A program made the translations under genes and the position numbers. Below, in pieces: positions 53,483 through 62,557 of a stretch of DNA of 64,000 nucleotides. The notes under the pieces are model-generated. The model did no database searches. It saw only the letters and a program-made list of their open reading frames with translations, and had not been told where the DNA came from. The stretch lies in assembly GCF_022828375.1 (NCBI RefSeq), contig NZ_JAJQJX010000001.1, forward strand, positions 186,001 to 250,000, given 5' to 3'. Source of the DNA: Candidatus Nanosynbacter sp. TM7-053. Its GTDB lineage: Bacteria > Patescibacteriota > Saccharimonadia > Saccharimonadales > Saccharimonadaceae. The stretch's first letter is position 1. Each line of letters opens with the position of its first letter.

Positions 53483-54724
53483 TTATATCACGTCACGACC
53501 ATTCATATATGGACGAAGTACTTCAGGGACAGTCAAAGTTCCATCTGGATTCTGGAAATTCTCCAAAATCACTACCAGAGAACGAGCCAATGACACCGCA
53601 GTCCCATTCAATGTGTGAACAGATTCAATCGTACCGTTTTCTCGCCTGACTCGAATGTTCAAACCGCGAGCTTGATAATCAGTACAATTCGAACAACTCG
53701 TCAGTTCACGATAAGTTTGATCAACTGGCGACCAATATTCAATGTCATACTTCTTTGCAGCTGGCGCACCCAAATCGCCCGCCGCAATATTAACCACGTG
53801 ATAAGAAATCCCAATTTGCTGCCAAAGCGCCTCTTCAACGCTAAGAATTTTCTCATGAATCTCTTTAGATTGCTCAGGCAAACAAAACGCGTACATTTCC
53901 AACTTATTGAACTGATGAACTCGGAATAAACCACGCGTGTGCTTTCCGTATGTTCCCGCCTCTTTTCGATAGCAAGGACTATATCCAGCGTATAGCAATG
54001 GCAAATCTTTTTCGTCCAAAATTTCATCCGCGTGATAGCCGGTTAGTGGCATTTCCGCCGTACCAATTAGCGTCAAATCTTCGCCGTCAACTACATATTC
54101 ATTACTGCCCTCGCCCTTCGGAGTAAAACCTGCGCCCTCAGCTGTTCGCAAATTGACCATATGCGGCACGGTCATAAATGTGAAGCCCTGCTTTGTTACG
54201 TAATCCAAAGCAAATTGAGTTACGGCATTTTCCAATAAAGCCAAATCGCCCTTCAAATAGTAAAACTTCGCACCAGCCACCTTAGCGCCACGCTCAAAGT
54301 CCACCCAGCCGCGGCTTACGGCGTAATCCAAATGGTCTTTTGCGCCAGTTTTGCAATCGCCATAAACTTTTACCTCAACGGAATCTTCTTCACCGCCCAG
54401 AGGCACGTCATCAAAAGTGATATTCGGGACGTTTTTAAGAATTGCCGCAACTTTTTCCTCGGTCGATTTCAAATAGCTCTCACGCTCTGCCAACTCAACT
54501 TTCAATTGCTTGCCCTGATCAATTAGCTCTTGATCTGGTCGACCGCCCTTCATCTTCGCTGAAATAACATTGCGCTGTTCGCGTAACGCTTCAACTTGCT
54601 TCTGCAAATCGCGACGCTCATCGTCTAATTGCAACAACGCCGCAATATCAACTTTATAGCCTTTATCGTTTGCCGACTTTTGCACCAAATCGGCATTTTC
54701 CCTGATGAACTTAATGTCTAACAT
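53483..54724 (-). CDS. serS: Seryl-tRNA synthetase
   Basis: Class II synthetase, 413 aa: N-terminal coiled-coil tRNA-binding arm (~residues 25-105), motif 2 CYRKEAGTYGKHTRGLFRVH followed by QFNKLEMYAF, and motif 3 near GTAVSLARSLVVILENFQ. TATAAT lies 6 nt before the ATG. Confidence 0.97.
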   Translation of the reverse strand: MLDIKFIRENADLVQKSANDKGYKVDIAALLQLDDERRDLQKQVEALREQRNVISAKMKGGRPDQELIDQGKQLKVELAERESYLKSTEEKVAAILKNVPNITFDDVPLGGEEDSVEVKVYGDCKTGAKDHLDYAVSRGWVDFERGAKVAGAKFYYLKGDLALLENAVTQFALDYVTKQGFTFMTVPHMVNLRTAEGAGFTPKGEGSNEYVVDGEDLTLIGTAEMPLTGYHADEILDEKDLPLLYAGYSPCYRKEAGTYGKHTRGLFRVHQFNKLEMYAFCLPEQSKEIHEKILSVEEALWQQIGISYHVVNIAAGDLGAPAAKKYDIEYWSPVDQTYRELTSCSNCTDYQARGLNIRVRRENGTIESVHTLNGTAVSLARSLVVILENFQNPDGTLTVPEVLRPYMNGRDVI

Positions 54725-54730
54725 GTCTCA

Positions 54731-54736
54731 ATTATA
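54731..54736 (-). promoter_or_regulatory. -10 box of serS
   Basis: TATAAT on the minus strand, 6 nt before the ATG; no TG extension. Confidence 0.55.
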
Positions 54737-54760
54737 TAACAACATAGACTATATATAAAT

Positions 54761-54791
54761 AAACCCCGCCGGATTTGACAGACGGGGTTTT
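54761..54791 (-). terminator. Terminator after the collagen-like gene
   Basis: AAACCCCG pairs with CGGGGTTT (8 bp, 14-nt loop); T-rich flanks on both strands. It insulates serS from the collagen-like gene. Confidence 0.75.
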
Positions 54792-54812
54792 AGATAAGTG
54801 TAAATAATTTAC

Positions 54813-56126
54813 TTACATAGCTGTGCCAGGTAACGTCGTTGGCCATGGAACATTGTCGTTTGGCACATACGATACGCTAACGATCGGAGGAAGCGTTGGC
54901 GTTGGGTTCTCAGCGCTAGCTGCTTCAGCATTAATCTGCCCACTAGTTTGAATGATCCAAGTCAAGTACGAATTACCCCGTCGTCCAGCAGAAGGGCCTT
55001 GCATCTGGTCACTGGGGCGTAGTCCATCTGGCAACGTGCCCGTACCACCACCGTTCCAGTTATACGCCCAGCCCGTAAGAGCTGCGTACAGATAAACAGT
55101 ATTGTTGATTCGTCGAACCTTGACCACGCTAGCTTTCATGGATGTTGAGAGAATTTGAGGAACACTTCTCCAGCCAGTGTCACCATATACAACCTTCCAG
55201 CCTGTTTTATCACTACCACGAGTTTTAATCCAGCGAATGGCACCGTTTGTAGCGGCTGTATCGGTATAATACGTACCAACACTAGCCTTAACATTACCCT
55301 CAGGCATACCAGTTCCGCGAATCTCGTACGTATCCTTCCATTCTACGTCACAGTCATCATCAGTTTTCTTGCCGAGCACTTGATTTGTTTTACCACCCGC
55401 AGGAAGATTCTTGCCTGTAAATTGTAAACCTAGGTTGCTTGTACCATTTCCGGTAATAGTCAATCCAGTCGAGCAAGGCTGAGTGCTATTAGCTACAGAG
55501 ATCGTAGCATTTCGGCCAGCCGCTCCTGTAGCACCAGTTGCACCTGTAGCTCCTGTAGCTCCTGTGGCTCCAGTTGCCCCAGCGGGACCTGCCGCACCAG
55601 TGTCGCCTTTGTCGCCTTTTTGGCCATCTCTACCATTCTGACCATTAAGACCGTCCTTGCCATCTTGACCGTTCCTGCCGTTAATACCGTCTCGCCCGTC
55701 CTTGCCATTCTGACCATTAAGACCATCTCTACCGTCTCGGCCATCCTTACCCTTTAAGTCTGAGTAGGCTATGATATTTTTCCATTCAGATTCCCCGGCA
55801 TATCGCCACTGGATATACAAGGCGTTCTTCTGAATTTCAATTTCGCGACTATCAGATTTACTAGATTCTTTCTTGTTATCTTCCTTATTAGTGCCGTTAT
55901 CCTTATTTTTCAAATCCTCAAGCGAAACTATTTTCTGCCAATTTCCATCAGCATATTTATATTGAATCTCGCCCGAATCCTGACGAATAGAAACTGCATT
56001 CGGATCAATTACTCCGCGTGGTGAAATCTTAATAAAAAATAATAATATTATGAGTATTATTGTGATCACAAAAAGACTTAGCACGAAAGCTTTTGATGCA
56101 GGCTTTCTTGTATTTTCTCGCTCCAC
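54813..56126 (-). CDS. Membrane-anchored collagen-like surface protein
   Basis: 437 aa: short basic N-terminus, one transmembrane helix (~13-32), two ~25-residue repeats (IQYKYADGNWQKIVSLEDLK at ~54 and IQWRYAGESEWKNIIAYSDL at ~105), then about 26 uninterrupted Gly-X-Y triplets (~126-203; first GKD/GRD/GQN types, then GAT repeats) and a ~230-residue C-terminal globular domain likely to form the trimer head. Bacterial collagen-like proteins are often adhesins; in an epibiont this could contact the host cell. The start is GTG with AAGGA upstream. Confidence 0.88.
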   Translation of the reverse strand: MERENTRKPASKAFVLSLFVITIILIILLFFIKISPRGVIDPNAVSIRQDSGEIQYKYADGNWQKIVSLEDLKNKDNGTNKEDNKKESSKSDSREIEIQKNALYIQWRYAGESEWKNIIAYSDLKGKDGRDGRDGLNGQNGKDGRDGINGRNGQDGKDGLNGQNGRDGQKGDKGDTGAAGPAGATGATGATGATGATGATGAAGRNATISVANSTQPCSTGLTITGNGTSNLGLQFTGKNLPAGGKTNQVLGKKTDDDCDVEWKDTYEIRGTGMPEGNVKASVGTYYTDTAATNGAIRWIKTRGSDKTGWKVVYGDTGWRSVPQILSTSMKASVVKVRRINNTVYLYAALTGWAYNWNGGGTGTLPDGLRPSDQMQGPSAGRRGNSYLTWIIQTSGQINAEAASAENPTPTLPPIVSVSYVPNDNVPWPTTLPGTAM

Positions 56127-56205
56127 TTAAAATATTCCTTTAAACTTTATTTGATATTGATTATGCTTTTATTTTACATGTAGCAATATGAAAAATCAAT
56201 CATAT

Positions 56206-57045
56206 CTAAACGTGAGAAATCATTCCCGCGCCAAGCATAACCAACAACAACAGCCCCAGGACAAATCGATAAATTATAAACGGTCGGAAATTATTGCTCT
56301 GAATAAATTTTAATAACCACGACACAGCCAAATAACCGACGCCGAATGAAATTACCGTGGCGATTATAGTTGGAGTCCAGCCAACGCCGCCAGAAATGTG
56401 TTTATATTTGGTAGCGACTTCCAATAGTCCTGCTGCAACCAGCGCCGGAATACCCAAGAAGAAACTCAACTTCGTAACCGACACGCGGTCAAATCCACGG
56501 AACAAACCAACTGAAATCGTTGCGCCGGAACGACTAATTCCAGGAATGAGCGACAAACACTGCCCCGCGCCAATAGCTAAAGTGTCTTTCCAGCTAGTCT
56601 CAGTTTCGCCACGCTTATTATTTGCCGCGCGATTGTCAGCCAGCCACATAACAACGCTCCAACCAATCAACCCAAACGCCACAAACCACAAACTGCGCAG
56701 AACCGTTTCAACTTCGTGCTTGAATAATAATCCGACAATCGCAATAGGAATTGAGCCGATAATAATTGCCCAACCATATTTATAATCAAACTTTCGACGC
56801 GCTCGCTTCCACCATAAACCGCGCCACCAAGCCTGTAAAATTCGCCAGATATCGCTCCAGAAATAAATCACCGCCGCCAAAATTGCTCCGATCTGGATTA
56901 TCGCAGTAAAAGCCACGACACTCGGATCGTCAATTCGCATTCCCAACAACTTCTCAGCAATTGTCAGATGTCCAGTCGAAGAAATCGGTAAGAATTCCGT
57001 AATTCCCTCGATTACGCCGAGAATAATTGCTTGCCACCAAGCCAC
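56206..57045 (-). CDS. uppP: Undecaprenyl-diphosphatase (BacA/UppP)
   Basis: Recycles undecaprenyl pyrophosphate to the phosphate carrier for peptidoglycan synthesis. 279-aa polytopic membrane protein with GVIEGITEFLPISSTGHLTIAE and SLIPGISRSGATISVGLFRG, both catalytic motifs. GTG start. Confidence 0.96.
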   Translation of the reverse strand: MAWWQAIILGVIEGITEFLPISSTGHLTIAEKLLGMRIDDPSVVAFTAIIQIGAILAAVIYFWSDIWRILQAWWRGLWWKRARRKFDYKYGWAIIIGSIPIAIVGLLFKHEVETVLRSLWFVAFGLIGWSVVMWLADNRAANNKRGETETSWKDTLAIGAGQCLSLIPGISRSGATISVGLFRGFDRVSVTKLSFFLGIPALVAAGLLEVATKYKHISGGVGWTPTIIATVISFGVGYLAVSWLLKFIQSNNFRPFIIYRFVLGLLLLVMLGAGMISHV

Positions 57046-57110
57046 GCTTAAAAATTACCTTTCATCTTTCAAGTGTAGCATTAGCAGTAAAATCATTCAA
57101 ATGCACGGGC

Positions 57111-58388
57111 TTAAGATTCAGAATTTTCTGCTTCAATCGAATTTTGATAGAACAAGCCGCTAACATTCACGCCCGCAGGAGCATAAATTTTCAAGCCAGT
57201 TATCGGCTTATAAAACTTCAAGCAACCGTCAAAGAATATCGCGTTACACTTCTCAGAAACAGACAGCACGATTTTATCGCCATCGCGGCGCACGTTAATT
57301 TCTGGTTTATTCGCCTTTGGCAAATCCACAAACTCCGCCTCCACCTTAAATTTGTCAGAATTTATTCGCGAAACATTCCCCACTGGCATATCAATAAAAA
57401 TTGAATTAGCGTTCGTCGTATCTGGAATATCGATATTCACTTTCTTCGTGAGCTGCTGCGATTCACGCGCATATTCCAAGCCAGCGTGCGCGCTAAATAT
57501 TGCAGCGCTTGCCAAACTCATAAAAACAACGGACGCCGCCACGATCATTGTGATTACAGACAATCGATTGACCTTCCAAGCGAATATGCTACGCGTTACA
57601 ATTGCGCCAAATATTACCGTCGCGATTCCGCCAATTGCCAAGGAAGCCCATACTCCCCACGCCCACATTTGCATACCCAAACCGCCGAGCATATCAATCA
57701 TGGAAACGCCGAGCGCCCCGCCAACAATCAGCCCAAACAACACCGCTAGCGTCGTAAGTAGCACCACAGCGCCGACAAAATATTGGAAAAATTTCGCAAT
57801 TGGAGTTTTTCTGGCAGACGTAATTGAGTTTCCATCAGCGGAAATTTCCTTAAGCGCAGCCAAAGTTACCGGCTTTCCGCGCATTCGTAATTTGTCCGAC
57901 GCGGTTTTTGCTGGCGGCATTGACACCCACATCGCAAGGTAAACCAGCACCGTCGTACCGAATGTTACGAACGGCGAGACAATTGCAATCAGTCGCACCC
58001 ACAACGGATTGATATTAAAGTATGCCGCTATTCCCGCACACACGCCGCCAATGACAGCCCCGTCCGTGTCGCGCATCAATTGCTTTTCTGGCTTCTCATT
58101 ATCATCCGTCAATTCATCAGTTGAGTCCTCGCTATCATCCGAAAAATCGCGCGGCTTGCCCATTTGATTTTTAATCGCCAAAACGTCATCGTCGCCAATA
58201 ACGCCCTCTTTCATCACGCCACGCTCGGCTAGAATTTCAACCATTCGCGCCTCAATTTCCTTCATCGCTTCCGAATCGGCGTGCATATTTTTCTGAATCG
58301 AATTAAGATATTTTTCTAGCGATTTCTTAGCGTCAATCTCCACACTAAACGCCGTTTTTGCCAGATGAATCCTGGTTATTTCCTTCAT
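57111..58388 (-). CDS. PspC-domain membrane protein
   Basis: 425 aa. The N-terminal ~100 residues are soluble and acidic (VEIDAKKSLEKYLNSIQKN...). The PspC domain is LMRDTDGAVIGGVCAGIAAYFNINPLWVRLI (~107-165) with its hydrophobic pair, followed by three more transmembrane segments and a C-terminal adhesin-like beta domain (INSDKFKVEAEFVDLPKANK). It is the last gene of the exporter operon, directly after padR, suggesting a role in sensing or answering envelope stress. Confidence 0.82.
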   Translation of the reverse strand: MKEITRIHLAKTAFSVEIDAKKSLEKYLNSIQKNMHADSEAMKEIEARMVEILAERGVMKEGVIGDDDVLAIKNQMGKPRDFSDDSEDSTDELTDDNEKPEKQLMRDTDGAVIGGVCAGIAAYFNINPLWVRLIAIVSPFVTFGTTVLVYLAMWVSMPPAKTASDKLRMRGKPVTLAALKEISADGNSITSARKTPIAKFFQYFVGAVVLLTTLAVLFGLIVGGALGVSMIDMLGGLGMQMWAWGVWASLAIGGIATVIFGAIVTRSIFAWKVNRLSVITMIVAASVVFMSLASAAIFSAHAGLEYARESQQLTKKVNIDIPDTTNANSIFIDMPVGNVSRINSDKFKVEAEFVDLPKANKPEINVRRDGDKIVLSVSEKCNAIFFDGCLKFYKPITGLKIYAPAGVNVSGLFYQNSIEAENSES

Positions 58389-58732
58389 TATTTTATTCCT
58401 CTCTCTAAGTTATCAAGCGAATTATTTAACATATTTATGTGATCTTTAAGCTCGTGAATCAATTGATCGCCGTGATCTGTCAATGAATAATATTTTCGCG
58501 GCGGACCTTGCTCGCTTTCCTGCCATTCGTGTTGCAGATATCCGTCTTTCTGCAGCCTATTCAGCAGCGGATAAATCGTACCTTCGACCACCGTTAAATC
58601 CGAATTGTTCAATTGCTTAACGATGTCGCCGGCGTACTGCGCTTTATTAGAACAAACCAGTAAAACGCAATAAACCAAAAATCCTTTTCGCAATTGGACC
58701 GCCAAGCTTTCCGCATAGCTATCAACGTCCAC
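58388..58732 (-). CDS. PadR-family transcriptional regulator
   Basis: 114-aa winged-helix protein: FLVYCVLLVCSNKAQYAGDIVKQL, VVEGTIYPLLNRLQKDGYL (recognition helix and wing) and GPPRKYYSLTDHGDQLI, typical of PadR. The GTG start has AAGG upstream and overlaps the ABC ATPase gene by 11 bp. It probably represses its own operon through the palindromes at 60746-60774. Confidence 0.93.
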   Translation of the reverse strand: MDVDSYAESLAVQLRKGFLVYCVLLVCSNKAQYAGDIVKQLNNSDLTVVEGTIYPLLNRLQKDGYLQHEWQESEQGPPRKYYSLTDHGDQLIHELKDHINMLNNSLDNLERGIK

Positions 58733-59420
58733 TTTTACCTTCTTTCGGTATGTTAGAGCCCTTAATTTTGCCGTCTTTGATCAGGATTTGATAATCGCAT
58801 TTCTTAGCCAAATCAACGTCGTGCGTCACGATGATCAGCGTCGCGCCTTCTTGCCTGTTGTAATTGAATAGCAATTCTTCCACCTTCGCGCCAGTTTCGC
58901 TATCCAAATTTCCCGTAGGTTCGTCCGCAAAAATGATCTGAGGACTACCGACAATTGCCCGCGCAATTGCCAAACGCTGCTTCTGACCACCCGACAAGTC
59001 CTTCGCACGATTCTTGCGTTTCTCGTACAAGTCCACCGCCTTCAGCGCCTCATTGATTTTACTTTCCCTCAAGCCCCTTGGCGTCTTCACAATTTCCAGC
59101 GGCAAACTCACGTTATCCGCCACGCTTTCATTGCCCTGAACAAAGAAGCTCTGGAAAATAAAACCTATTTTTCTCGCGCGGAATTCGTCAACTTGCTTTT
59201 GTTTCAATTTCAGAATGTCCTGACCGTCAATAATCACTTGACCTTGCTGCGGTCGATCCAGACCAGAAATTGCGTGCATCAGCGTCGATTTTCCCGAACC
59301 AGATTTTCCCAAAATCGCCACGCTCACGCCTGTTGGAATTTGCAGACTCACATCATTTAGCGCCACAAATTGGTTCTTCTTTTTGCCGTAAATTTTCGTC
59401 ACATTTTTAAGCTCAATCAT
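58722..59420 (-). CDS. ABC exporter ATPase, MacB/LolD type
   Basis: 232-aa ATPase: Walker A LGKSGSGKSTLMHAI, Q-loop IFQSFFVQGNESVADNV, signature LSGGQKQRLAIARA, Walker B IIFADEPTGNLDS, H-loop IVTHD. It pairs with the permease gene 10 bp upstream. Substrate may be a peptide, lipid or antibiotic. Confidence 0.94.
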   Translation of the reverse strand: MIELKNVTKIYGKKKNQFVALNDVSLQIPTGVSVAILGKSGSGKSTLMHAISGLDRPQQGQVIIDGQDILKLKQKQVDEFRARKIGFIFQSFFVQGNESVADNVSLPLEIVKTPRGLRESKINEALKAVDLYEKRKNRAKDLSGGQKQRLAIARAIVGSPQIIFADEPTGNLDSETGAKVEELLFNYNRQEGATLIIVTHDVDLAKKCDYQILIKDGKIKGSNIPKEGKSGR

Positions 59421-59430
59421 AACAATTCTC

Positions 59431-60720
59431 CTATTCCGTCCTTAACGCTTCAATTGGATCTAATTTTGTTGCCTTGCGGCTCGGCAGCCAGCCAGAAAGC
59501 ACCGCCATAATCATCAGCCCGATTATTAAAAGCCCCATTTGCAGAGGATTAACGACTAATAAATTCGTACCTTGTTCCAACTTCAGAAAACTAGCAATCA
59601 TAGGATTAAGTAGCGACATCAAACTCGCCAAACCAACGCCAATCAAACCGCCGAGAAGCCCAACCCACGCCGCTTCGTATCTGAACATTTTACCGATATC
59701 ACGACCTCGCATTCCCAGAGCTTTCATTAGCCCAATCTGGCTAGTTCGCTCCAGAACAGAAATGTACATCGTATTAACAATTCCAAACACGCTCGCAAGC
59801 AGCGCCAAACCGCCAAACCCAATCAGCGCCATTTGAGCCATATTCACAAAAGTCAGCATAGCCTTACGCACATCCTGAACCGAAGACGCCATGTAGTCCT
59901 TGCCAAGCTCACTCTTCACCGCCTCAACATTTTTCTCATCATCAACAAACGCAATTACGTAAGAATAATCATTAGGCAAATTTTTAGCGTGACTGAAGGC
60001 GTAAATCTCCTTAGCATCATCCACAGAAACGCGCACAGCTGGCTGGTAAAATAGAATCGTGTCCGAAGGTTTATCGACTGCCGCAACTTTCAGAGATATT
60101 TCTTTGTCAGCGTTCTTGCTCGGCGAATCTCCTTTTTTCAATCCCAGCGTAATCGTTTGTCCAATTGCCGATTTTGCATCGCTAAATCCCATTTCTTTTA
60201 TGTAAGATTCTGGAATAACAACCTCGCCTTTTTTCGGCATAAAATTGTCCAAATTACCAGCCGCAAACTTCATTCGAGTTTTATCGAACTTCACGGTTAC
60301 GCTAGGCACGAATTTTTTATCGCTTGCCGAACTTTTGGCGTATAAAACTCCATACATAGAATAAGCTGGTGTCACTTTTTCTACGTGCGGAACTTTCTGT
60401 ATTTTTTTCACATCGTTATCAGTCATCGAATATTTTTCTATCGCCTTAGACTGATCCTTTTCCGTATCTTCCGAGTCGCTATATTCTGAAAGATTGCTAT
60501 CAGGTCCCGACGAGGTCACTTTTTTATAGACCGAAACAGATTTTTTATCGCCAGCCGCGTCAACCATGCTGTTTGTATACAGCCGACCGCCTTCTCCAGC
60601 CATCAGCGCCAGACCAATCGTAAACGCTCCAACTGAAATTGCCAGCGCGGTTAAAATCGTGCGACCTTTTGATTGCCCCAAATTTCGACCGGCGCGTTTA
60701 ATAATGTCAATTCTTTTCAC
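59431..60720 (-). CDS. MacB-type ABC permease (FtsX-like)
   Basis: 429 aa: one N-terminal transmembrane segment (~20-40), a large external MacB-type periplasmic core domain (~45-290), and three C-terminal segments with QIGLMKALGMRGRDIGKMF. It is the first gene of the operon; AAGGAG precedes the GTG start and the palindromic operator overlaps the promoter. Confidence 0.92.
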   Translation of the reverse strand: MKRIDIIKRAGRNLGQSKGRTILTALAISVGAFTIGLALMAGEGGRLYTNSMVDAAGDKKSVSVYKKVTSSGPDSNLSEYSDSEDTEKDQSKAIEKYSMTDNDVKKIQKVPHVEKVTPAYSMYGVLYAKSSASDKKFVPSVTVKFDKTRMKFAAGNLDNFMPKKGEVVIPESYIKEMGFSDAKSAIGQTITLGLKKGDSPSKNADKEISLKVAAVDKPSDTILFYQPAVRVSVDDAKEIYAFSHAKNLPNDYSYVIAFVDDEKNVEAVKSELGKDYMASSVQDVRKAMLTFVNMAQMALIGFGGLALLASVFGIVNTMYISVLERTSQIGLMKALGMRGRDIGKMFRYEAAWVGLLGGLIGVGLASLMSLLNPMIASFLKLEQGTNLLVVNPLQMGLLIIGLMIMAVLSGWLPSRKATKLDPIEALRTE

Positions 60721-60745
60721 ATTAAGCTCCTTGTTGATTTACTAT

Positions 60746-60784
60746 ACATAGTACTATGTTATACAAGGTACCTTAAATAGTCAA
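60746..60784 (-). promoter_or_regulatory. Promoter and PadR-type operator of the exporter operon
   Basis: Contains the perfect palindromes ACATAGTACTATGT (60746-60759) and AAGGTACCTT (60765-60774), with TTGACT (60779-60784) and TATAAC (60758-60763) on the minus strand as -35/-10 (15-bp spacer, short). PadR sites typically have ATGT/ACAT half-sites, as in the first palindrome. Confidence 0.65.
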
Positions 60785-60813
60785 GGTATTTTTGAAAAAA
60801 TATTCAAAATTTT

Positions 60814-61533
60814 CTATTTCCGATGATCCTTAATCCACTTATGTAAGCCACCAACTGCATATTCACAAGTCTTAGAAAAAGAAGATATAGCCTTTTTGGC
60901 TTTATCTTGGAGCTCAGATTTTCTTAAAACTGTGTCAGATTTCGACACCCGCTCATCACTCTCTTCGCATTTCGAATACTTGTCGCTAACCAACTTAGTC
61001 ATATACACAGCGGCGTCAAAAAATACTGGATCGCCCCATATTTTAACTTGTCCATCTTCTACATCAATCACGGCAGAAATTACTAACTTATTTGCTTGAT
61101 CGTCAAGCGTCTCCCACATCTCTTCCTGATCTGTAAAATCAATTTCCTTTCCACTATCGACACCAAATGATCCTTTGTAAAATCGGCAGTCCGCGATAAC
61201 ACCGCAACAGAGATTGTCGCCATCTTGTACATATGCTTTCATTAGAATTACTGAATTAAAATCAGCTGGATCAATTTTATCGAGAGCTTTCACGGCACAC
61301 CTCTTATCTATAGCTAGTCTACCCAGACCTCCTGCCTGAGTTTTGTCTACATATATAGCATCATCATCAAACTCCACTTCGTCGCCCAGATCAGAAAACT
61401 CCGAATCATCCATTACGGTATCGAGGATATATAACTTTTCTATCGGCATATCTTCGACTGACAGCTGTCGCAATCGATCAGGAATGCCATCTCCAAAATA
61501 TTGCTCTTTAGACACATTAATCTCCCTGCCCAT
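60814..61533 (-). CDS. Hypothetical protein, ~239 aa
   Basis: Soluble acidic protein (many DDSE-type stretches, LGDEVEFDDDAIYVDKTQ) with a basic C-terminus. No domain is recognised. Two Cys pairs (NLCCGVIADC) might be structural. The frame begins at a TTG (61545); the ATG at 61533 is more likely. It stands alone between the exporter operon and the CNNM gene. Confidence 0.6.
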   Translation of the reverse strand: MGREINVSKEQYFGDGIPDRLRQLSVEDMPIEKLYILDTVMDDSEFSDLGDEVEFDDDAIYVDKTQAGGLGRLAIDKRCAVKALDKIDPADFNSVILMKAYVQDGDNLCCGVIADCRFYKGSFGVDSGKEIDFTDQEEMWETLDDQANKLVISAVIDVEDGQVKIWGDPVFFDAAVYMTKLVSDKYSKCEESDERVSKSDTVLRKSELQDKAKKAISSFSKTCEYAVGGLHKWIKDHRK

Positions 61534-61583
61534 CGTTTTTGTCAAATATATTTCTTAGTATATCACTATATATAAATCGTTCT

Positions 61584-62537
61584 CTACTCCTCATCATACT
61601 CATCTTCAATCTCTTGATCCAGAATCTCTTCAATCACGTCTTCTAGCGTAATAATTCCCAGCTCCGTCTCATCGTCCATCACCACAAACAAATGATTGTG
61701 CGTTTGAATGAATCGACTTAAGACTGTATCCAGGCGCGACCTCTTGTCAATATCGTAAATTTTATCGCGGTACAATTGGCTAATTGGCAACGGCAAATCT
61801 CGTCCAACGACATCCTTCACATATAAAACTCCGACCAATTCCCCGTCAGATTGAACTGGAATTCGCGAATGTCCAGCGTGCTTAATCTGGGCTAATAGAG
61901 TCGCGTCCAGCTCGTCATCCAAATCCACGACAAAAACCTCGCTCATCGGCGTAACCAAATCGCCAGCCGTCTTTTTACTAAACTGCAGCGCTCCCGCCGC
62001 AATTCGGCTTTCGTCATAATCAACCGGACTATCCGACCTGACGGCGTGCTCGTGAATAATCTCCTCCAGCTCCTGATGAGAATATAATTGCGGCGCTTCC
62101 TTACCCAGCCAGCGATTCAACAATTTTGACATCGGCTGAGCAAGCGGCCAAAATAGCACGTAAATTACATCAAGTAACCAAAAGAAATATCGCACAAATC
62201 GATATCCACGCTGCGAGAAAATCGCCTGCGGCAAAATCTCGCCAAACATCGTAATAAGAAGCGTCGCAATCAGACCACCGACCACGCCATTCGTCATATT
62301 GCCAAGCAAAATTGACATCGCAGTATTCACGCCGACGTTGCCAAGTAAAATACAGAAAATCAAATAATAACCGTCTTTTCGATATCGATATACTCGCGCT
62401 GCAATTTTGTCGCCCTGCCTGGCTTTTCGCTTCAAATCATCAGGTCGCGCCATCATTAAGCCAATATTCAGACCGGAAAATAGCCCAGAAAGCGCCAATA
62501 AAACAGCCGCCGCCAACCACAATAAAATATCAGACAT
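61584..62537 (-). CDS. CNNM/CorC-type transporter-associated protein (DUF21 + CBS pair)
   Basis: 317 aa: N-terminal DUF21 membrane domain with three or four transmembrane segments (~5-145, LSGLFSGLNIGLMMARPDDLKRK, GEILPQAIFSQRGYRF), then two CBS domains (~180-305, MSEVFVVDLDDELDATLL; LFVVMDDETELGIITLEDVIEEIL). Related proteins are linked to Mg2+/Co2+ handling. The CorC_HlyC C-terminal domain is absent. TGCTATAAT lies 7 nt before the ATG. Confidence 0.9.
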   Translation of the reverse strand: MSDILLWLAAAVLLALSGLFSGLNIGLMMARPDDLKRKARQGDKIAARVYRYRKDGYYLIFCILLGNVGVNTAMSILLGNMTNGVVGGLIATLLITMFGEILPQAIFSQRGYRFVRYFFWLLDVIYVLFWPLAQPMSKLLNRWLGKEAPQLYSHQELEEIIHEHAVRSDSPVDYDESRIAAGALQFSKKTAGDLVTPMSEVFVVDLDDELDATLLAQIKHAGHSRIPVQSDGELVGVLYVKDVVGRDLPLPISQLYRDKIYDIDKRSRLDTVLSRFIQTHNHLFVVMDDETELGIITLEDVIEEILDQEIEDEYDEE

Positions 62538-62544
62538 ATCTTTA

Positions 62545-62553
62545 ATTATAGCA
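62545..62553 (-). promoter_or_regulatory. Extended -10 of the CNNM-type gene
   Basis: TGCTATAAT on the minus strand, 7 nt before the ATG. Confidence 0.65.
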
Positions 62554-62557
62554 AATT

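Noticed and set aside
55493-55744. 83-aa ORF within the collagen-like gene
   Set aside because: Frame-shifted shadow of the Gly-X-Y repeat DNA.
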